64,000 nt of DNA from Piliocolobus tephrosceles (GCF_002776525.5 NC_045438.1:158144395-158208394), one strand, 5' to 3'; positions 12,342 to 24,055 are shown, counted from the first letter of the stretch. A program made the numbers and translations. Notes: a model not told the origin generated them from the sequence alone.

Positions 12342-13416
12342 TACTTCCATGTGTCTGTTACTCTGATTTGATCCTTCAGTATTTAGTGCCAAGAAAGGCA
12401 GAGAAATTTTTTCTAAAGTCAGCCAATCTCATTGTTAACAGTAAGATTTTTCTGAAGCACTTTCGGTGCTGCTTGTTGCTTTGCAAAGCCTCCCTGACCC
12501 TTGTAGTTCATCCTTATCAAATTTTAGTCTACAGAGAGAACACTTTGCTTCCTTCAGAAGCACTCAGCACATCTGAGTTTTCCCCACAGCTCAGGAGGAC
12601 TGCCGTGCTTGGGTTGAAACTACGTGCAGTTTCCTCACTGGTCCCGTGTTCCTGGTCTGGTTGCTTGGCCTTCATCCTGCCTGGAATTCTAGTCCAGGAG
12701 CAGACACCAGCCACCGCAACATGATTGTAACTTGATTGCCTGAAACGTGTGACCTCATGCCCTCTTCGCAGCAGCCCTGTGTGACGTTGAAAACAATGGC
12801 AAAAATAGCAATTACTTTTGCAGCAACATCATAAACCCCAGCCCTATCTCCAAAAGCTTCCCCCATACTGTTGGCTTCTATGACCCCCTTTACCACCAAT
12901 GGCAAGAGGTCTTTGCCTGCACTGTTCCTCTTCCTAGAATATTTTTTCTTTTGTTTCTCACTTAGCTCTTCTTTGAAACTTAGTCTAAGCCTCATCTTCC
13001 CCAAGACTCCTCTGACAGCTCTGTCTCTGTGATTCCACGTCACACTTGTGTTTGCCACTCTAGCAGAAGACCACATTGCAATGACATGGCTTATGTCATG
13101 GTTTCTGCTTCTAGACATGCAGAACACAGAAATATAAGTCTAGCCCAATCCTGTATTTCTAATCTGGTCAAACTGCCTCCATGGCATTCATCCCACTATG
13201 AGTGAGCCTTGTCGTGGTTGCTTATGCTGCGGTCTGTGTTGCGAATCCGTCACTCTTTCTTATACTCTCTATTCTTCTCCTCGGCTTCTGGCTTCTTGCC
13301 TTGTTTTCTGATGGTGGCTTCTCACTTAGCTGAAACTGGATATTGTGCTTCTAGTCTTGGGCTTGACTTTTTCTTGGGTCTGATTTATAATTCCCACTTC
13401 CAATGAGTCTACTTAT
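12342..13416. other. Mostly unassigned; possible LINE-2 trace
   Basis: 12900-13130 has a faint resemblance to the L2 3' region (GGTCTTTGCCTGCACTGTTC, TCATCTTCCCCAAGACTCC) but is too diverged to be sure. The 145- and 151-codon frames here show no domain and overlap one another on opposite strands. Confidence 0.35.
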
Positions 13417-13731
13417 TTTTTTTGTTTGTTTGTTTGTTTTTTTTGAGTCAGAGTCTCATTTTGTCTCCCAGGCTGGAGTGCAGTGCAGTGGTGCGATCAC
13501 AGCTCACTGCAATCTCTGCCTCCCAGGCTCAAGCGGTTCTGGTGCCTCAGTCTCCAGAATACCTGAGTCTAGAGGCGCGCGCTGCCAGGTGTGGCTAATT
13601 TTTGTATTTTTAGTAGAGACGGGGTTTCGCCATGTTGGCCAGACTGGTCTTGAACTCCTGGTTTCAAGCAATCTGCCCGTCTCTGCCTCCCAAAGTGCTA
13701 GGATTACATGCGTGAGCCACCGTGCCTGGCC
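13417..13731 (-). mobile_element. Alu (S-like)
   Basis: Antisense Alu with a (TTTG)n-interrupted T tract. Clear target duplication CAATGAGTCTACTT (from 13402) and CAATGAGTCTGCTT (13732-13745). Confidence 0.95.
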
Positions 13732-14409
13732 CAATGAGTCTGCTTCTAACCTCTCTGACAACAACGCAGCCTAACACAGAAGTTCCTTGGTTCTTCCTTC
13801 AGCACCAAGGTCATAGGCTAACTCATAGCACCAACTCACAGGCTAATGCTCAGGCCCTGTTCATCTCATGCTCTGTGGCAATGAACTGAAGAATTTACCC
13901 AGAAAGTGCGTGCACTGTATTAAGATTATGGAAAACAGTGAGAATATGGGAAGGTGAGCTATAAACAGAAAGCAGGATTGTACGTGATGTTAATTTTGTT
14001 GTGTAGACAGCAAGCAAAGATGGTTGCAGAAAAGAAAGTGAGCATTCTAGACAAATATTGGCAGGAAGGTGATCAGAGTCCAACTTGACTTGAACCAGAA
14101 AGCCTGGAGAGAGGCCACAGGTCTAGAAAATCTCCAGATGTGCTAACATAACAGCATGTGGAATGTCAAATTCTTGGGTGGTCAAGTTGGTGTCATAAAC
14201 ATCAGCTACATCCAAATGCAGTGAAACTTCCAATTTCTAGTAACAACCCTCACTATTTGAATTCCTCACTTTGCCTTCATTGCTCTCATCAGCCCTGGAC
14301 AGTGACTCTGTTTTAATTAATTAATTTTTTCTTTTATCTAATCAGCTTCATTTAAGATCCATGTTGACTATTTTGGGGCCATTTTTCACAAAGGAAATTT
14401 GTGACAACT
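13732..14409. other. No recognised feature
   Basis: About 680 bp without a recognised repeat or gene. Confidence 0.5.
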
Positions 14410-14709
14410 GGCCAGGCACGGTGGCTCAAGCCTGTAATCCCAGCACTTTGGGAGGCCGAGACAGGTGGATCACGAGGTCAGGAGATCGAGACCATCCTGA
14501 CTAACACGATGAAACCCCGTCTCTACTAAAAAATACAAAAGACTAGCCGGACGAGGTGGCGGGCACCTGTAGTCCCAGCTACTCGGGAGGCTGAGGCAGG
14601 AGAATGGCGTGAACCCGGGAGGTGGAGTTTGCAGTGAGCCGAGATCCGGCCACTGCACTCCAGCCTGGGCGACAGAGCGAGACTCCGCCTCAAAAAAAAA
14701 AAAAAAAAA
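14410..14709 (+). mobile_element. Young AluY, Old World monkey (AluYR-like) subtype
   Basis: Low-divergence Alu with CTCAAGCCTGTAATCC, GGACGAGGTGGCGGGC and GAGATCCGGCCACTGCAC, changes I associate with cercopithecid AluYR subfamilies. Target copies are GAAATTTGTGACAACT (before) and GAAAATTTGTGACAGCT (after the A19 tail). Confidence 0.9.
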
Positions 14710-14983
14710 GAAAATTTGTGACAGCTATGAAGAACTTGGCCTCTGGATAACACCTGGGACAAAACCCTAGCTCCCCTGCTTACTACTTGGGTGACCTTGA
14801 GTGGGTTCCTTAACCGATTCATGCTCATTTCCTTTCTCCATGAGACTAAATACTACACAGAGAGTTGTTAACACACACTGCTTGATACAGAGTCAACAAT
14901 GAAAGGTAGCTATTATTATTGTTATTTCTGAGAATTACTGTGTGAAAGACAATTAGTGGAGTACAATATATTTCCATTGAGAT

Positions 14984-15698
14984 TTTTTTTTTTTTTTTGA
15001 GACAAGTGATTTGTTTTTCTAAGACCACCAGAGTGGGCACAAAAGAACCAGCGAGTAGGCAAGGCTAAAAGCAAAACTGCAAATTTATTCTTTGGTCATC
15101 TAGCTTCAGGGACCGGAGCTGTGGGGGGGGAGTTTCTAATACAGTCCCGACAAGAGTGGGGGCTGAGAAAGCCCACCCTGGGCGCATCTGCTGGGAGTGA
15201 CTTTTCTAGGAGTGGAAGGGCAATAGGCGGGGCACGGGCATGTAGGGGGAGGGGGGGCTCCGCAGGTGCCACCAGGTAAATCTTGGTCTCCTCGGATTGA
15301 CATCACCTGGTGCATGCCTGATTAATCTTCACCTTCCCGGGCGTCAGCTGCATTCTCGCACACACGGGAAGAGTTGGTGGTGAAGAAGAACCCGGAAGTG
15401 AACCATCCTGCCTCTGTTCGTCCAAACAACAAGGTCTTGCTCTGTCACTCAGGCTGGACTGCAGTGGTGTGATCATAGCTCACTGCAGTCTTGACTTCCT
15501 GGACTCAAGTGATCCTCCCATCCCAGCCTCCTGAGTAGCTGGGATTGCACGTGTGCATCACCATACCTGGCTAATTTTTTGTATGTTTTTGTAGAGATGA
15601 GGTGTAACCATGTTGCCCAAGCTGGTCTCCAGCTCCTGGACTCAAATAATCCACCCTCCTTGGCCTCCCAAAGTGCTGTAGCGATTCCACACCCAGCC
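14984..15698 (-). mobile_element. AluJ split by a solo LTR
   Basis: The T-tract and first bases (14984-15006) and the body (15429-15698) are the two halves of one antisense AluJ. Target copies of the whole are CCATTGAGATTT at 14974-14985 and 15699-15710. The interruption is the LTR at 15007-15428. Confidence 0.9.
15007..15428 (-). mobile_element. Solo LTR of an endogenous retrovirus
   Basis: A 422-bp segment with TG...CA ends, flanked by a perfect 5-bp duplication ACAAG (15002-15006 and 15429-15433) that interrupts an AluJ. A polyadenylation signal AATAAA lies on the minus strand (15084-15089), which gives the orientation. It is GC-rich with G runs at 15123-15130 and 15244-15256, unlike its neighbours. 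No gag, pol or env remains, as after recombination between two LTRs. I cannot assign the family; a class I (gammaretrovirus-like) LTR of Old World monkeys is a guess from length and composition. Confidence 0.8.
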
Positions 15699-15710
15699 CC
15701 CATTGAGATT

Positions 15711-16234
15711 TCTGTGTTGGGGAGTTGGATAGACTCAGTCACTGATCATCTCACGGGCTCCCTTCACACACCTGTGGTTAGAATTTGTGGCTTAGAAAAA
15801 AAATACAAATTATGACATGTCATGAACCTCCGGAGTCACGCACAATGATCTGAAACCTCACATGTCAAATCTGCCAGTGATGAGGGTCTACAATACTTTC
15901 TTCTCTTTTGTCAGTTGGAAGGAACAGCTGGACACCAGGTTGTGTGTGCTTGTAAACAATGGTTTAATTACCCTGTAGACTTGTCTTCTTCGAGCAGGAT
16001 GAGCCCAGTTCTTTTAACCTTTCCGAAGCATGGTTTTGATTTTCAATCTCTTTAATCATCTCTGTGGCTGTCTTCTGAACCTTCTCCAGTTCTCCATGTC
16101 CTTTATTTTGCTGTGGAGCACCTAATTGCTCAAAATTCTAAGCTAGAAATTTTCACAGCATGGAATATAATTATACCATTTCTAGATGCCCTACTGTCCG
16201 GCAAAGGTAATTTTCAAAGGGTTTCTTTACCTGT
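15711..16234. other. Unassigned
   Basis: About 520 bp. The block near 16070-16115 (AACCTTCTCCAGTTCTCCAT) is reminiscent of very old CR1/L3-type LINE text, but I cannot confirm this. Confidence 0.35.
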
Positions 16235-16425
16235 TATTTCCTTTGATCTACCTTATAATCTAGTGAGGTAGGTACTATCACCCTCTTTTTTCAGTTGGGG
16301 AAATTGAGATTCAGAAGGATTCAGAGACTTGCCAAAGGCACAGAGCCAGCACATATTATGGCTGAGACTGGAACTGAAGTCACTGATTCCGATGTTCTTT
16401 CTACTGTATCCAGGCTCAAGCCTAT
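16235..16425 (-). mobile_element. MIR (SINE)
   Basis: Antisense MIR: AGTGAGGTAGGTACTATCAC, GAGACTTGCCAAAGGCACAG and ACTGGAACTGAAGTCACTG are in the expected order. Confidence 0.8.
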
Positions 16426-16777
16426 AAACAATTTATAAAGTGCATGCATGGCCATCTAAATAATTTTCTGCTCTACTTCACAAGAGCTCTTTTTTTCTCA
16501 CCGTAGTTGGGTAGGTTTCATTAATTCATTAATTTCTCCCCACCAAACTTTTTCAAATTCCTCCATTTGGCTCACTGATCCCTTGTTACTTGGACCACTG
16601 CATAATGAAGCTGAGTCGCTGGCTGGTGAGAGAGCAGGCTTGTGGCAAATGTATCCCATGAGTAAGGACCTTAACGTGATGCTTTTGGAAACATTGTTAT
16701 TTCAAAGATACCGACTGGTAGTTTTACTCCTAACGACCCACATTGCAACGAGAAACTTTTGCCTATAGAGTTTTACA
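16426..16777. other. No recognised feature
   Basis: About 350 bp between MIR and Alu; a (TTTAA)n run lies at 16777-16810 next to the Alu tail. Confidence 0.5.
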
Positions 16778-17094
16778 TTTAATTTAATTTAATTTATTTT
16801 AATTTAATTTTTTGAGACAGAGTCTGGCTCTGTCACCCAGGCTGGAGTGCAGTGGTGTAATCTCGGCTCACTGCAATTTCCGCCTTCGGGGTTCAAGCAA
16901 TTCTCCTGCTTCAACCTCCCGAGTATCCGGGATTACAAGCATGCGCCACCATGCTCAGCTAATTTTTCTGTTTTTAGTAGAGACGGGGTTTCACCATGTT
17001 GGCCAGTCTGGTCTCGAACTCCTGACCTCAGGTGATCCACCCACCTTGGCCTCCTAAAGTGCTGGGACTACAGGCATGAGCCACTGCACCCCAC
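16778..17094 (-). mobile_element. Alu (S-like)
   Basis: Antisense full-length Alu with a (TTTAA)n tail. The target duplication TGCCTATAGAGTTTT occurs at 16761-16775 and 17095-17109. Confidence 0.95.
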
Positions 17095-17347
17095 TGCCTA
17101 TAGAGTTTTTTGCTCACAGTTTCCATTAAAAAAGGTATTTTATTGTGGGGGAAACGGTGATTACAAACCCTCTCCAGTGCATTCTCCTCTTGTACAGCCC
17201 AGGATGCTTGGTGCTGTTTCTGAGCACATGCGGCTTCTCATGTTTGTGACCAAAGTCTGTGGAGGGTAGACTGGGGCAAGACCAGGGCTCCATCTCTTAG
17301 TGTTTGTGTAGATTGGTTTTCCTATTCCATAAAAGTATAAATACCCT

Positions 17348-17641
17348 GGCTCACACCTGTCATCCCAGCACTTTGGGAGGCCAAGGCAGGCGGATCACAA
17401 GGTCAGGAGTTTGGGATCAGCCTGGCCATGTGAAACTCCATCTCTACTAAAAATACAAAAAAATTTAGCTGGGTGTGGTGGCACGCATCTGTAATCCCAG
17501 TTACTTGGGAGGCTGAGGCAGGAGAATTGCTTGAACCAGGGAAGTAGAGGCTGCAGTGAGCTGAGATTGAGTCATTGCACTCTAGCCTGGGTGACAGAGC
17601 AAGACTCTGTCTCAAAAAAAAAAAAAAAAAGAAAAAGAAAA
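17348..17641 (+). mobile_element. Alu (S-like), slightly 5'-truncated
   Basis: Missing about 13 bases at the 5' end. Target copies AAAGTATAAATACC lie before (about 17333-17346) and after (about 17643-17656). Confidence 0.93.
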
Positions 17642-18714
17642 TAAAGTATAAATACCCAATTCTTTTTTTCCTTTTTTTGCTTTTAACCATTACAATTTAT
17701 TGTTTTAACATTAGACTTAATTGACTGTGTGTTTTGGTATTTATGCAGATGAAAATATAGTACAGTCTTTACTCTTCATCATACCACCTTTTATTGCAAT
17801 CCTCTTATTTCACCTTCTAAACATCACTCTAGTCATCAGATGATTTTTACATTATAATTTATCTAGTAAATATTATTTGTGTGCATAAATACTGAATTCT
17901 AAAAAGGCTATCACATTTATAATTCTGGCTACAGAATTTTTTATGATTTATATTCCATCATCAAAAAGCATTTTTAAAATGCCGATTCACCCTGGCCTGG
18001 GTGACAGAGAGAGACCCTGATTTAAAACAAAACAAAACAAAAAACCTTAAAAATAGGCACTCACTAGTTGACTGAATTAATGAGTCACTTAAAATATTTT
18101 AAAGTATTTCCACACAGATTTGCAACAAAAGTTAAAGAGATGCCTTTTAAATAAGAATGCAGAGCAGGGCAATTGATAGCGGAGATGAGGGAAGAAAAGT
18201 GGACACAACTCACTATGGCTGTGCACAGAGCCATCTAGATGGGGGTGATGGGGGTAATAAACACAGCAGTGCCCCCTGCCCCTGCCATTCTGATTTCATT
18301 AGTTTGGGTGGAGCCCTGCATAGATTTTATTAGAGCTCCTCAGCTGACTTAAAGCAGCCATAGTTGAGACCCAATGATGAGAGAACATGAAATGCTTGGA
18401 GTCTGATGGCTACTGCAGGCAAGCACCTGCTGTGCCCTGGCTTCAGTTTGCCCAGCTTTGAGCAGCTGGTGCTGGTGTGGGATAGAATGAGCAGATCCAG
18501 GCCTGCACCTGGCAGGTGTGGGAAGCCCATGGATGGCTAGCTTCAAGTTCACCATCTTGAAGGACTTAGAATCAAGTCAGCCTCTCCAGATCTTGGATCT
18601 GGTGACTTAGTTACGTCTTCCAGTGTCATGTGGGCCTCCTGTACACAACTTCCCAGGATACCTGGGATGTGAGAGCCCTTGGGCTTTGGTGCCAATAGAT
18701 TTCCAGTACTCTCT
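17642..18714. other. Mostly unassigned, one Alu 3' fragment
   Basis: 17989-18043 is a tail-end Alu fragment (CTGGGTGACAGAGAGAGACC then an AAAAC-rich tail). The remaining kilobase holds no recognised gene. Overlapping open frames at 18330-18555 lack any domain. Confidence 0.5.
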
Positions 18715-19078
18715 AGGTAAATTTTATGAACTGAATATATTCTCCCCTCCGATTCGTATGTTGAAACTTTAACTCTCAATATGATGGTTTGAGGAGGTGG
18801 AGCCTTTGGGAGGTAATTAGGTCATGAGGACGGAGCTCTCCTGAATGAGATTAATGTCCTTATAAAAGAGACCCCATAGAGCTCTCTCACTCTCTTTCCA
18901 CCATGTGAGGATGTGATAAGAAGGCAGCAGTGTGCAACCCAGAGAGAGCCTCTGCCGGAACTCAACCATGCTGGCGTCCTGATCTCAGACTTCCAGCCTC
19001 CAGAGCTGCGAGAAAGAAATTTCTGTTGTTTGTAAGCCACCCAGTCTATGTTACTTTGTTATAGAAGCCTGACGTAAA
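18715..19078 (+). mobile_element. MaLR LTR (MLT1A-like)
   Basis: Contains the characteristic blocks GGAGCCTTTGGGAGGTAATT, TAATGTCCTTATAAAAGAGA, CTTCCAGCCTCCAGAGCTGC and TAAGCCACCCAGTCTATG in consensus order. It includes the TATAAA box at 18862-18867. There is no internal sequence, so it is a solo LTR or fragment. Confidence 0.85.
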
Positions 19079-19109
19079 GTAGGAAGCATTTCCTAAACAG
19101 ACTTGATGA

Positions 19110-19235
19110 AAAGAATTTCCTGGGGTGCTTGTTAAATGTGAATATTCCTAGACCCTTCCCCTGGAGATTCTGATTCATGAGTTCTGGGGTGGGGAACTGT
19201 AGCCAGTGTATTAACAAGTCTTACAGCCAAGCTAG
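19110..19235 (+). mobile_element. MER5-like hAT fragment
   Basis: GGGGTGCTTGTTAAATGTG, CTGGAGATTCTGATTCATGA and TTCTGGGGTGGGGAACTG match the MER5A/B core layout. The ends are not preserved. Confidence 0.6.
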
Positions 19236-20859
19236 TTTAGGAAATTTAGAATGCATCAGATTTAGTTGAGGAGGTTATAAGAGGTACAGATTTCCAAAGG
19301 CCACCTAGAATCAGATGCGGTTGGCCTAGGTTGAGGCCTAGGAATCTTCATTCCCAGCAATTCCCCTGTACTCTTCAGGTAGATCTGATGTGGGTGGTTC
19401 TCATGTTCATTTTTACCAATGTGGCCTCGAAGAGAACTGCTATTTATTAAGGGCCTAGTAGCTGCCTGATCCAATCCAAGATGTTCTAAACCTCTGAGTG
19501 CACTTGCTGTCTGTCTGAATCTTCTGTCCTCCCGACCATATCCAGGGTTCCTGCCACTCTTTGATACCCAGTTGAGGCCGGGAACCCTGACAACCATGTT
19601 CGCAGCTTCCCCTATCTTCCTGTCTTTACACATTGCCAAGGTCCCTGCAGTGCTCGTGACCAAACCTGCCAACATCATGTATCTCTCCTTTCTAGGCAGT
19701 TGAGGCAAAAAGGAAATTATATGGGTATATAGATCTAGTTTGGAAAATGATAGCATGTAGATTCTCTAGAAGTAAGCTCTGTTCCCCTCTAACATTAAAT
19801 TCAAAGAGCAAATTCAACACATGGATTCATGTTTTTTAAGTTATTTGTTTTTAGAGATAAGGTCTTGCTGTGTAATACCCAGGCTGATGTGGAACTCTGG
19901 CCTCAAGTGATCCTTCCCTCTCATCATCCTTCTAAGTACCTGGGATTATAGGCGCGAGCTACCCCACTTAGCTGGGTTTGTTTTTAAAGGACAATGGTAA
20001 TATAATGCCTTCAAGACTGGTTTTCCAGAAGATGCAGAAACATATATAATGGGTTTTGTACATCAACCCCTGATAAAGAGTGGTAGTATAATAGTGCAGT
20101 ACAATAAATCATACAGTTAACATACATGAAGCCACACATACCATCTAATCCAATTCGAAATGGGCTTACAGGAATTTATTGGTTCAAGAAATTGAAAAAT
20201 TCAACACTCTAGGAAGCCTTAGGGTGCTTTCATCAGCTCCCTGGCTCTGTTTCTTTGAGATTCTTCTTGCTTTGCCTTCTTCTGGTGGTTGGCTTCACCC
20301 TCAATTTGGATTCTCTCAGAGCAGGAAGTGGCTGCAGCAGCTCCAGGCTTTTTATGGGCAAGCCATACCTTCCTAGAGGAAGAGAGAATTGCTCTTCCCT
20401 CAAGCACTAAACAAAATTCTGGACATCTCTAGGATTAACTTAGCATGGGTCACACGCCCCTTCCTGAACCAATAATTAAACTGACCAGCACAGGACCTTC
20501 GGGATCCACGCTGGAGATGGGACACCAAGATGCCCAATCTCCATGACTGGAAGTGATGGATGGGAGGGAGGCTTTGAGAAAAATTGACAAGGTCCATTAC
20601 AAAAGCAATATATTTTATTCTATGACATAAATAAGACATTCTAGTCCAGATGTATTGCTTTCTAGTTTACTACTTTAATAGAGGAGGAGGAGGGATATCT
20701 TTGAGTGGGGTAAAATTATCTCCCTAAACAGTTGAACTAACAGTAGACTTGAGCCTAACATTTTGTGCCACTTAGCATGTCCAGTTAGTCAATTACAACA
20801 GAATGACTGACTGAACCAATTGTCTATGGAACTTGCCTTCCTGACTCTTTTGGGCCTCA
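19236..20859. other. Mostly unassigned; FLAM fragment and an old repeat
   Basis: 19843-19975 is an antisense free-left-Alu-monomer-like fragment (AGAGATAAGGTCTTGCTGTG) with an internal deletion. 20160-20500 belongs to an old dispersed repeat I cannot name: GCTGCAGCAGCTCCAGGCTT and CCTTCCTGAACCAATAATTA are its typical blocks. A 164-codon minus frame at 19262-19756 has no recognised domain. Confidence 0.45.
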
Positions 20860-21060
20860 TAATAATTGCTATCATCTATTGATATTATGCTAGTTATTCT
20901 CCACAATTTATCCTATTGACCTTTGACAAGGTAGACACATTGACTGAGGAAGGTACCTGCGTCTCAGAGGACTTAAGTAACTTGCCCACAGTGACACAGC
21001 TAGGGAAAGGCTGAGCAAGCCTGGACTGGGACCCAGGTGCTCCTGCTTCCAAGAAAAAGA
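20860..21060 (-). mobile_element. MIR (SINE)
   Basis: Antisense MIR core: GGACTTAAGTAACTTGCCCA then CAGTGACACAGCTAGG and ACTGGGACCCAGGTGCTCC. Confidence 0.8.
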
Positions 21061-22574
21061 TGCCCATCCGCTTCCCTCTTTGTACAGGTGCTGCCTCTTA
21101 GGGAGCTGTGAAACAGGATTCAGGAAGACAATTAATCCTAAGTGCCACCTTATCTCTTATTTCCTTGTCTCTGAAGCAGAAATGAGAAAACCCAACAGTT
21201 TCTTAGAGATTCAACAAATGATGAGTGACATTTAAACATCTACAATTAAGAAATGTTTTTATAGCAATAATAAAAATATTAAAATGTTGATCAGCACCAA
21301 GCTTAACAGCCAAAGTCTTGGAGACCAGGTTGGGTATCTCTAGAGCTATAGAAGGCACTGTTGGTGGGCTGTTTCTCCACATCATCTTCAGAGGACATAG
21401 ATACAGAAGCCTCACCCACTGATGAGGTATGAATACAACTTTATGTAATTTTTTTAAAACATAGGGAGTGGGGAACACTGGCTAAATAAATGATCAAGCA
21501 ATAATAGCAGCTAATTGGTTTATATAATTAGCAAAAGCAAGGGTGCTAGTTGTACACTAACAAGTTCAATATGAAACCCTAGGGTTGGGCACCCCTTCTG
21601 AGAACCCCACTGAACTGCTCCCTTTCAATAGAAAAATCTTGCCAGCTGAGTGGTCATAACTTCTCTTCCAGGGGAATCTGTCCTCACTCCTTACCCCTCA
21701 TCTTTACATTTCCTAGATAGTGGTCTAGAAAATGTGATGAGGCAATTTAACCGAATGGATTTGCAACTACTAATATTAATGGCTTTCAGAAAAGTGATTG
21801 GTGGGTGGGGGAAAGTCTAATTCTCATCATCTTTTGAATGTGGTATCTGCTTTGTGATAACTTCAGAGTTTAAAAAAAAGCCTGCTTTGTTCATTGAAGA
21901 CTTTCCTTGTCAAAACTTTGTCTACTCAAGGAATATAATATTTTTGGGGAAGTGGGAAAGAGATAAGATGTTATTCTGGCCTTTCAGGTTTCCAGAATAC
22001 CTGGTATAGATAAGGAAGAATGAGAGGAAGGGCTTCAGAACATCTGGGCACCTTCCAGAGAGGCGAACCGAATTGCAGGTGGGCTGAGTGACTTCTAATT
22101 GCCACGAGGCTGGAGAGAAGAGGCACTTTGTGCCTTCTTCAATAAGTTATCTAATATGTGCAATATTTTCCCAGCAACAACAAGAGTGATAAAGTAAATT
22201 AGTTAATATGTTGTCATTAGACTGAGACATAGGACAGCCAGGAAGGTGGGGATAGGGCAGAGTGCAGAGGTAACACGCTTTCAATGAGCCCATCAGAAAG
22301 AGCTGGGATTTCAGAATGTTGAATCCTAGGAGCTGGATTGGCTGAGAGTGGAGAGATCGCATCTGTGGGCCTGGTGCAAATGTGAAGACACAGCATCAGC
22401 ATACTTAGATGACTTCATGTCATATGTCTGTTTTTTAATTTTTGTGAAGTCTTGCACTTAAACATGAAGACAATAGGGGCCAAATTGGCTGGAACTTGCA
22501 GGGCTTCAAAGGATAATGTTAATAACTTGGCATTAGTTGAAAATGCTTGCAAAGGCCCTAGGGATTTTTTAGGA
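21061..22574. other. Repeat-poor stretch, no gene seen
   Basis: About 1.5 kb of sequence with no repeat or gene that I recognise, ending at the AT-rich palindrome. Confidence 0.5.
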
Positions 22575-23275
22575 CATTAAAAAAAAACTATAACACAAAA
22601 AAAGGCCAAATTTAACATATATATGGTAAACATATATAAAACATGTATATTAAACATGTAATATCTATGTTAAACATGTATAGTATATGTGAACCATATA
22701 TAGTATATAATACATATATAGTATATAATACTTTAACATATATGTTAAACATGTATTATATATTATGTATGTTAAACATATATATAACAGATACATTAAA
22801 TATATAATATATAATACATATACATGCTAAACATATATAATATAAAATATATAATACATATATGCTATATATGTGTAACATAATATACAACATATAATAC
22901 ATGTTTAACATATGTTAATGTATTATATATTATATATTATATGTTACACATATATAACATATATAACATATTATGTATGCTTAACTTATATTATATATTA
23001 GTTATTTATCTATTTATATGTGTTAAACATAACAGATATGTTAAACATATATAATATATAATACATATATGTGTTAAACATATATATAATATACACATTT
23101 AACATATGTTGAAGTATTATATATTATATGTTTAACATATAATATATTATGTATGTTTAAAATATATAATAGTTATTTATATATGTTGAACACATATAAT
23201 ATAACATATATAATATGTAATATATATTTAACACATATATGTTAAAGGGCCTTTGTTTTATGGTTTTTAAATATA
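22575..23275. repeat. AT-rich imperfect palindrome (~700 bp)
   Basis: Built from TTAAACATAT-type units that reverse orientation about position 22911. A 14-bp perfect palindrome TTAACATATGTTAA sits at 22905-22918. TATATATGTGTAA (22866-22878) and its complement TTACACATATATA (22944-22956) are symmetric about the same point. The outer arms carry AAAGGCC (22601-22607) and GGCCTTT (23248-23254), and the similarity runs outward into ATTAAAAA / TTTTTAAAT flanks. Indels shift the outer centre by about 16 bp. No coding potential. Confidence 0.75.
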
Positions 23276-23289
23276 TGTGTTTATGGTGT

Positions 23290-23400
23290 GTATATATATG
23301 TTTATGTATATATCATATACATATATGTTTATGTATATATTCATATACATATATGTTTATGTATATATAAGGTATATATGTGTTTATGTTTTTATATACA
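23290..23400. repeat. AT-rich tandem repeat, ~31-32 bp unit
   Basis: Three near-identical units built on ATATATGTTTATGTATATAT followed by CATATACAT, immediately beyond the palindrome. Confidence 0.75.
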
Positions 23401-23889
23401 TACATGGTAATTGTTAATTTGGCCTGAGATGCAGATATTGTAAAGCTTCAAAAGAACAACCAAACCCCAAACTAATTCCTTGGGTCTTTCACTTTCCCTA
23501 GAAAAAAAAGTGAGGCACAGTCTTCAGTTTCGGACTGGGAGTATTCACCCCACCCTTCAGATTAAGCTGGAGTCAGCCAGAAGGGAAAGGTGTGACTCAG
23601 TGATTCGGTGACTCAGAGAGAAGTTGTGCTTGCCATCTGGCGCTCTGAGGGGAGGTGAGGCCTCTGTCCACACCCTGCTCGTCACTGGCCACTCCTCAGC
23701 CACGGCCTCTTGTCCACTCAGACAGGCTCTCGTAGTGTCCATGCTAAAGCATGACTTGTGACATTTTATCTTCTGACATTTGATTTTGTCCCTTGAGCAG
23801 GGGATAGGTATGATTTTGAAGAATTAGTTTCACCCTTCCCAGTTGCCTTTTTGAGGTGGAAAGAATTGAAAGTCCAGACAGTCTGGTAC
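23401..23889. other. No recognised feature
   Basis: About 490 bp of normal base composition with no recognised repeat or gene. Confidence 0.5.
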
Positions 23890-24055
23890 TATTAACTTGA
23901 ACACACGACTCAGAAAGATTTGGCTTAATTCATGGCTTATTAACTGTGTGACCTCAGGCAAGCCACTTAACTTCTCTGTGCCACAGGTCCCTGTGTATAA
24001 AGTTAGAGATTTGCACCAGATGGATCCTAAGTTCCCCTCTAACTCTAAAGATCCT
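23890..24055 (+). mobile_element. MIR (SINE) fragment
   Basis: MIR core: TATTAACTGTGTGACCTCAG then GCAAGCCACTTAACTTCTCT. The 3' part fades. Confidence 0.75.

Noticed and set aside
12287..13127. Overlapping 145-codon plus and 151-codon minus frames
   Set aside because: They overlap on opposite strands; the plus frame begins within the Tigger terminus and the minus frame crosses possible L2 sequence. Chance frames are the simpler explanation.
19262..19756. 164-codon minus frame with MLSFSKLDLYTHIISFL start
   Set aside because: No recognised domain, overlaps MER5-like traces, and base composition is that of surrounding sequence. Conservation data could change this.
22600..23400. CRISPR-like array of spaced repeats
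   Set aside because: Repeats are AT-only, variable in length and inverted, with no constant spacers, in a mammalian genome.
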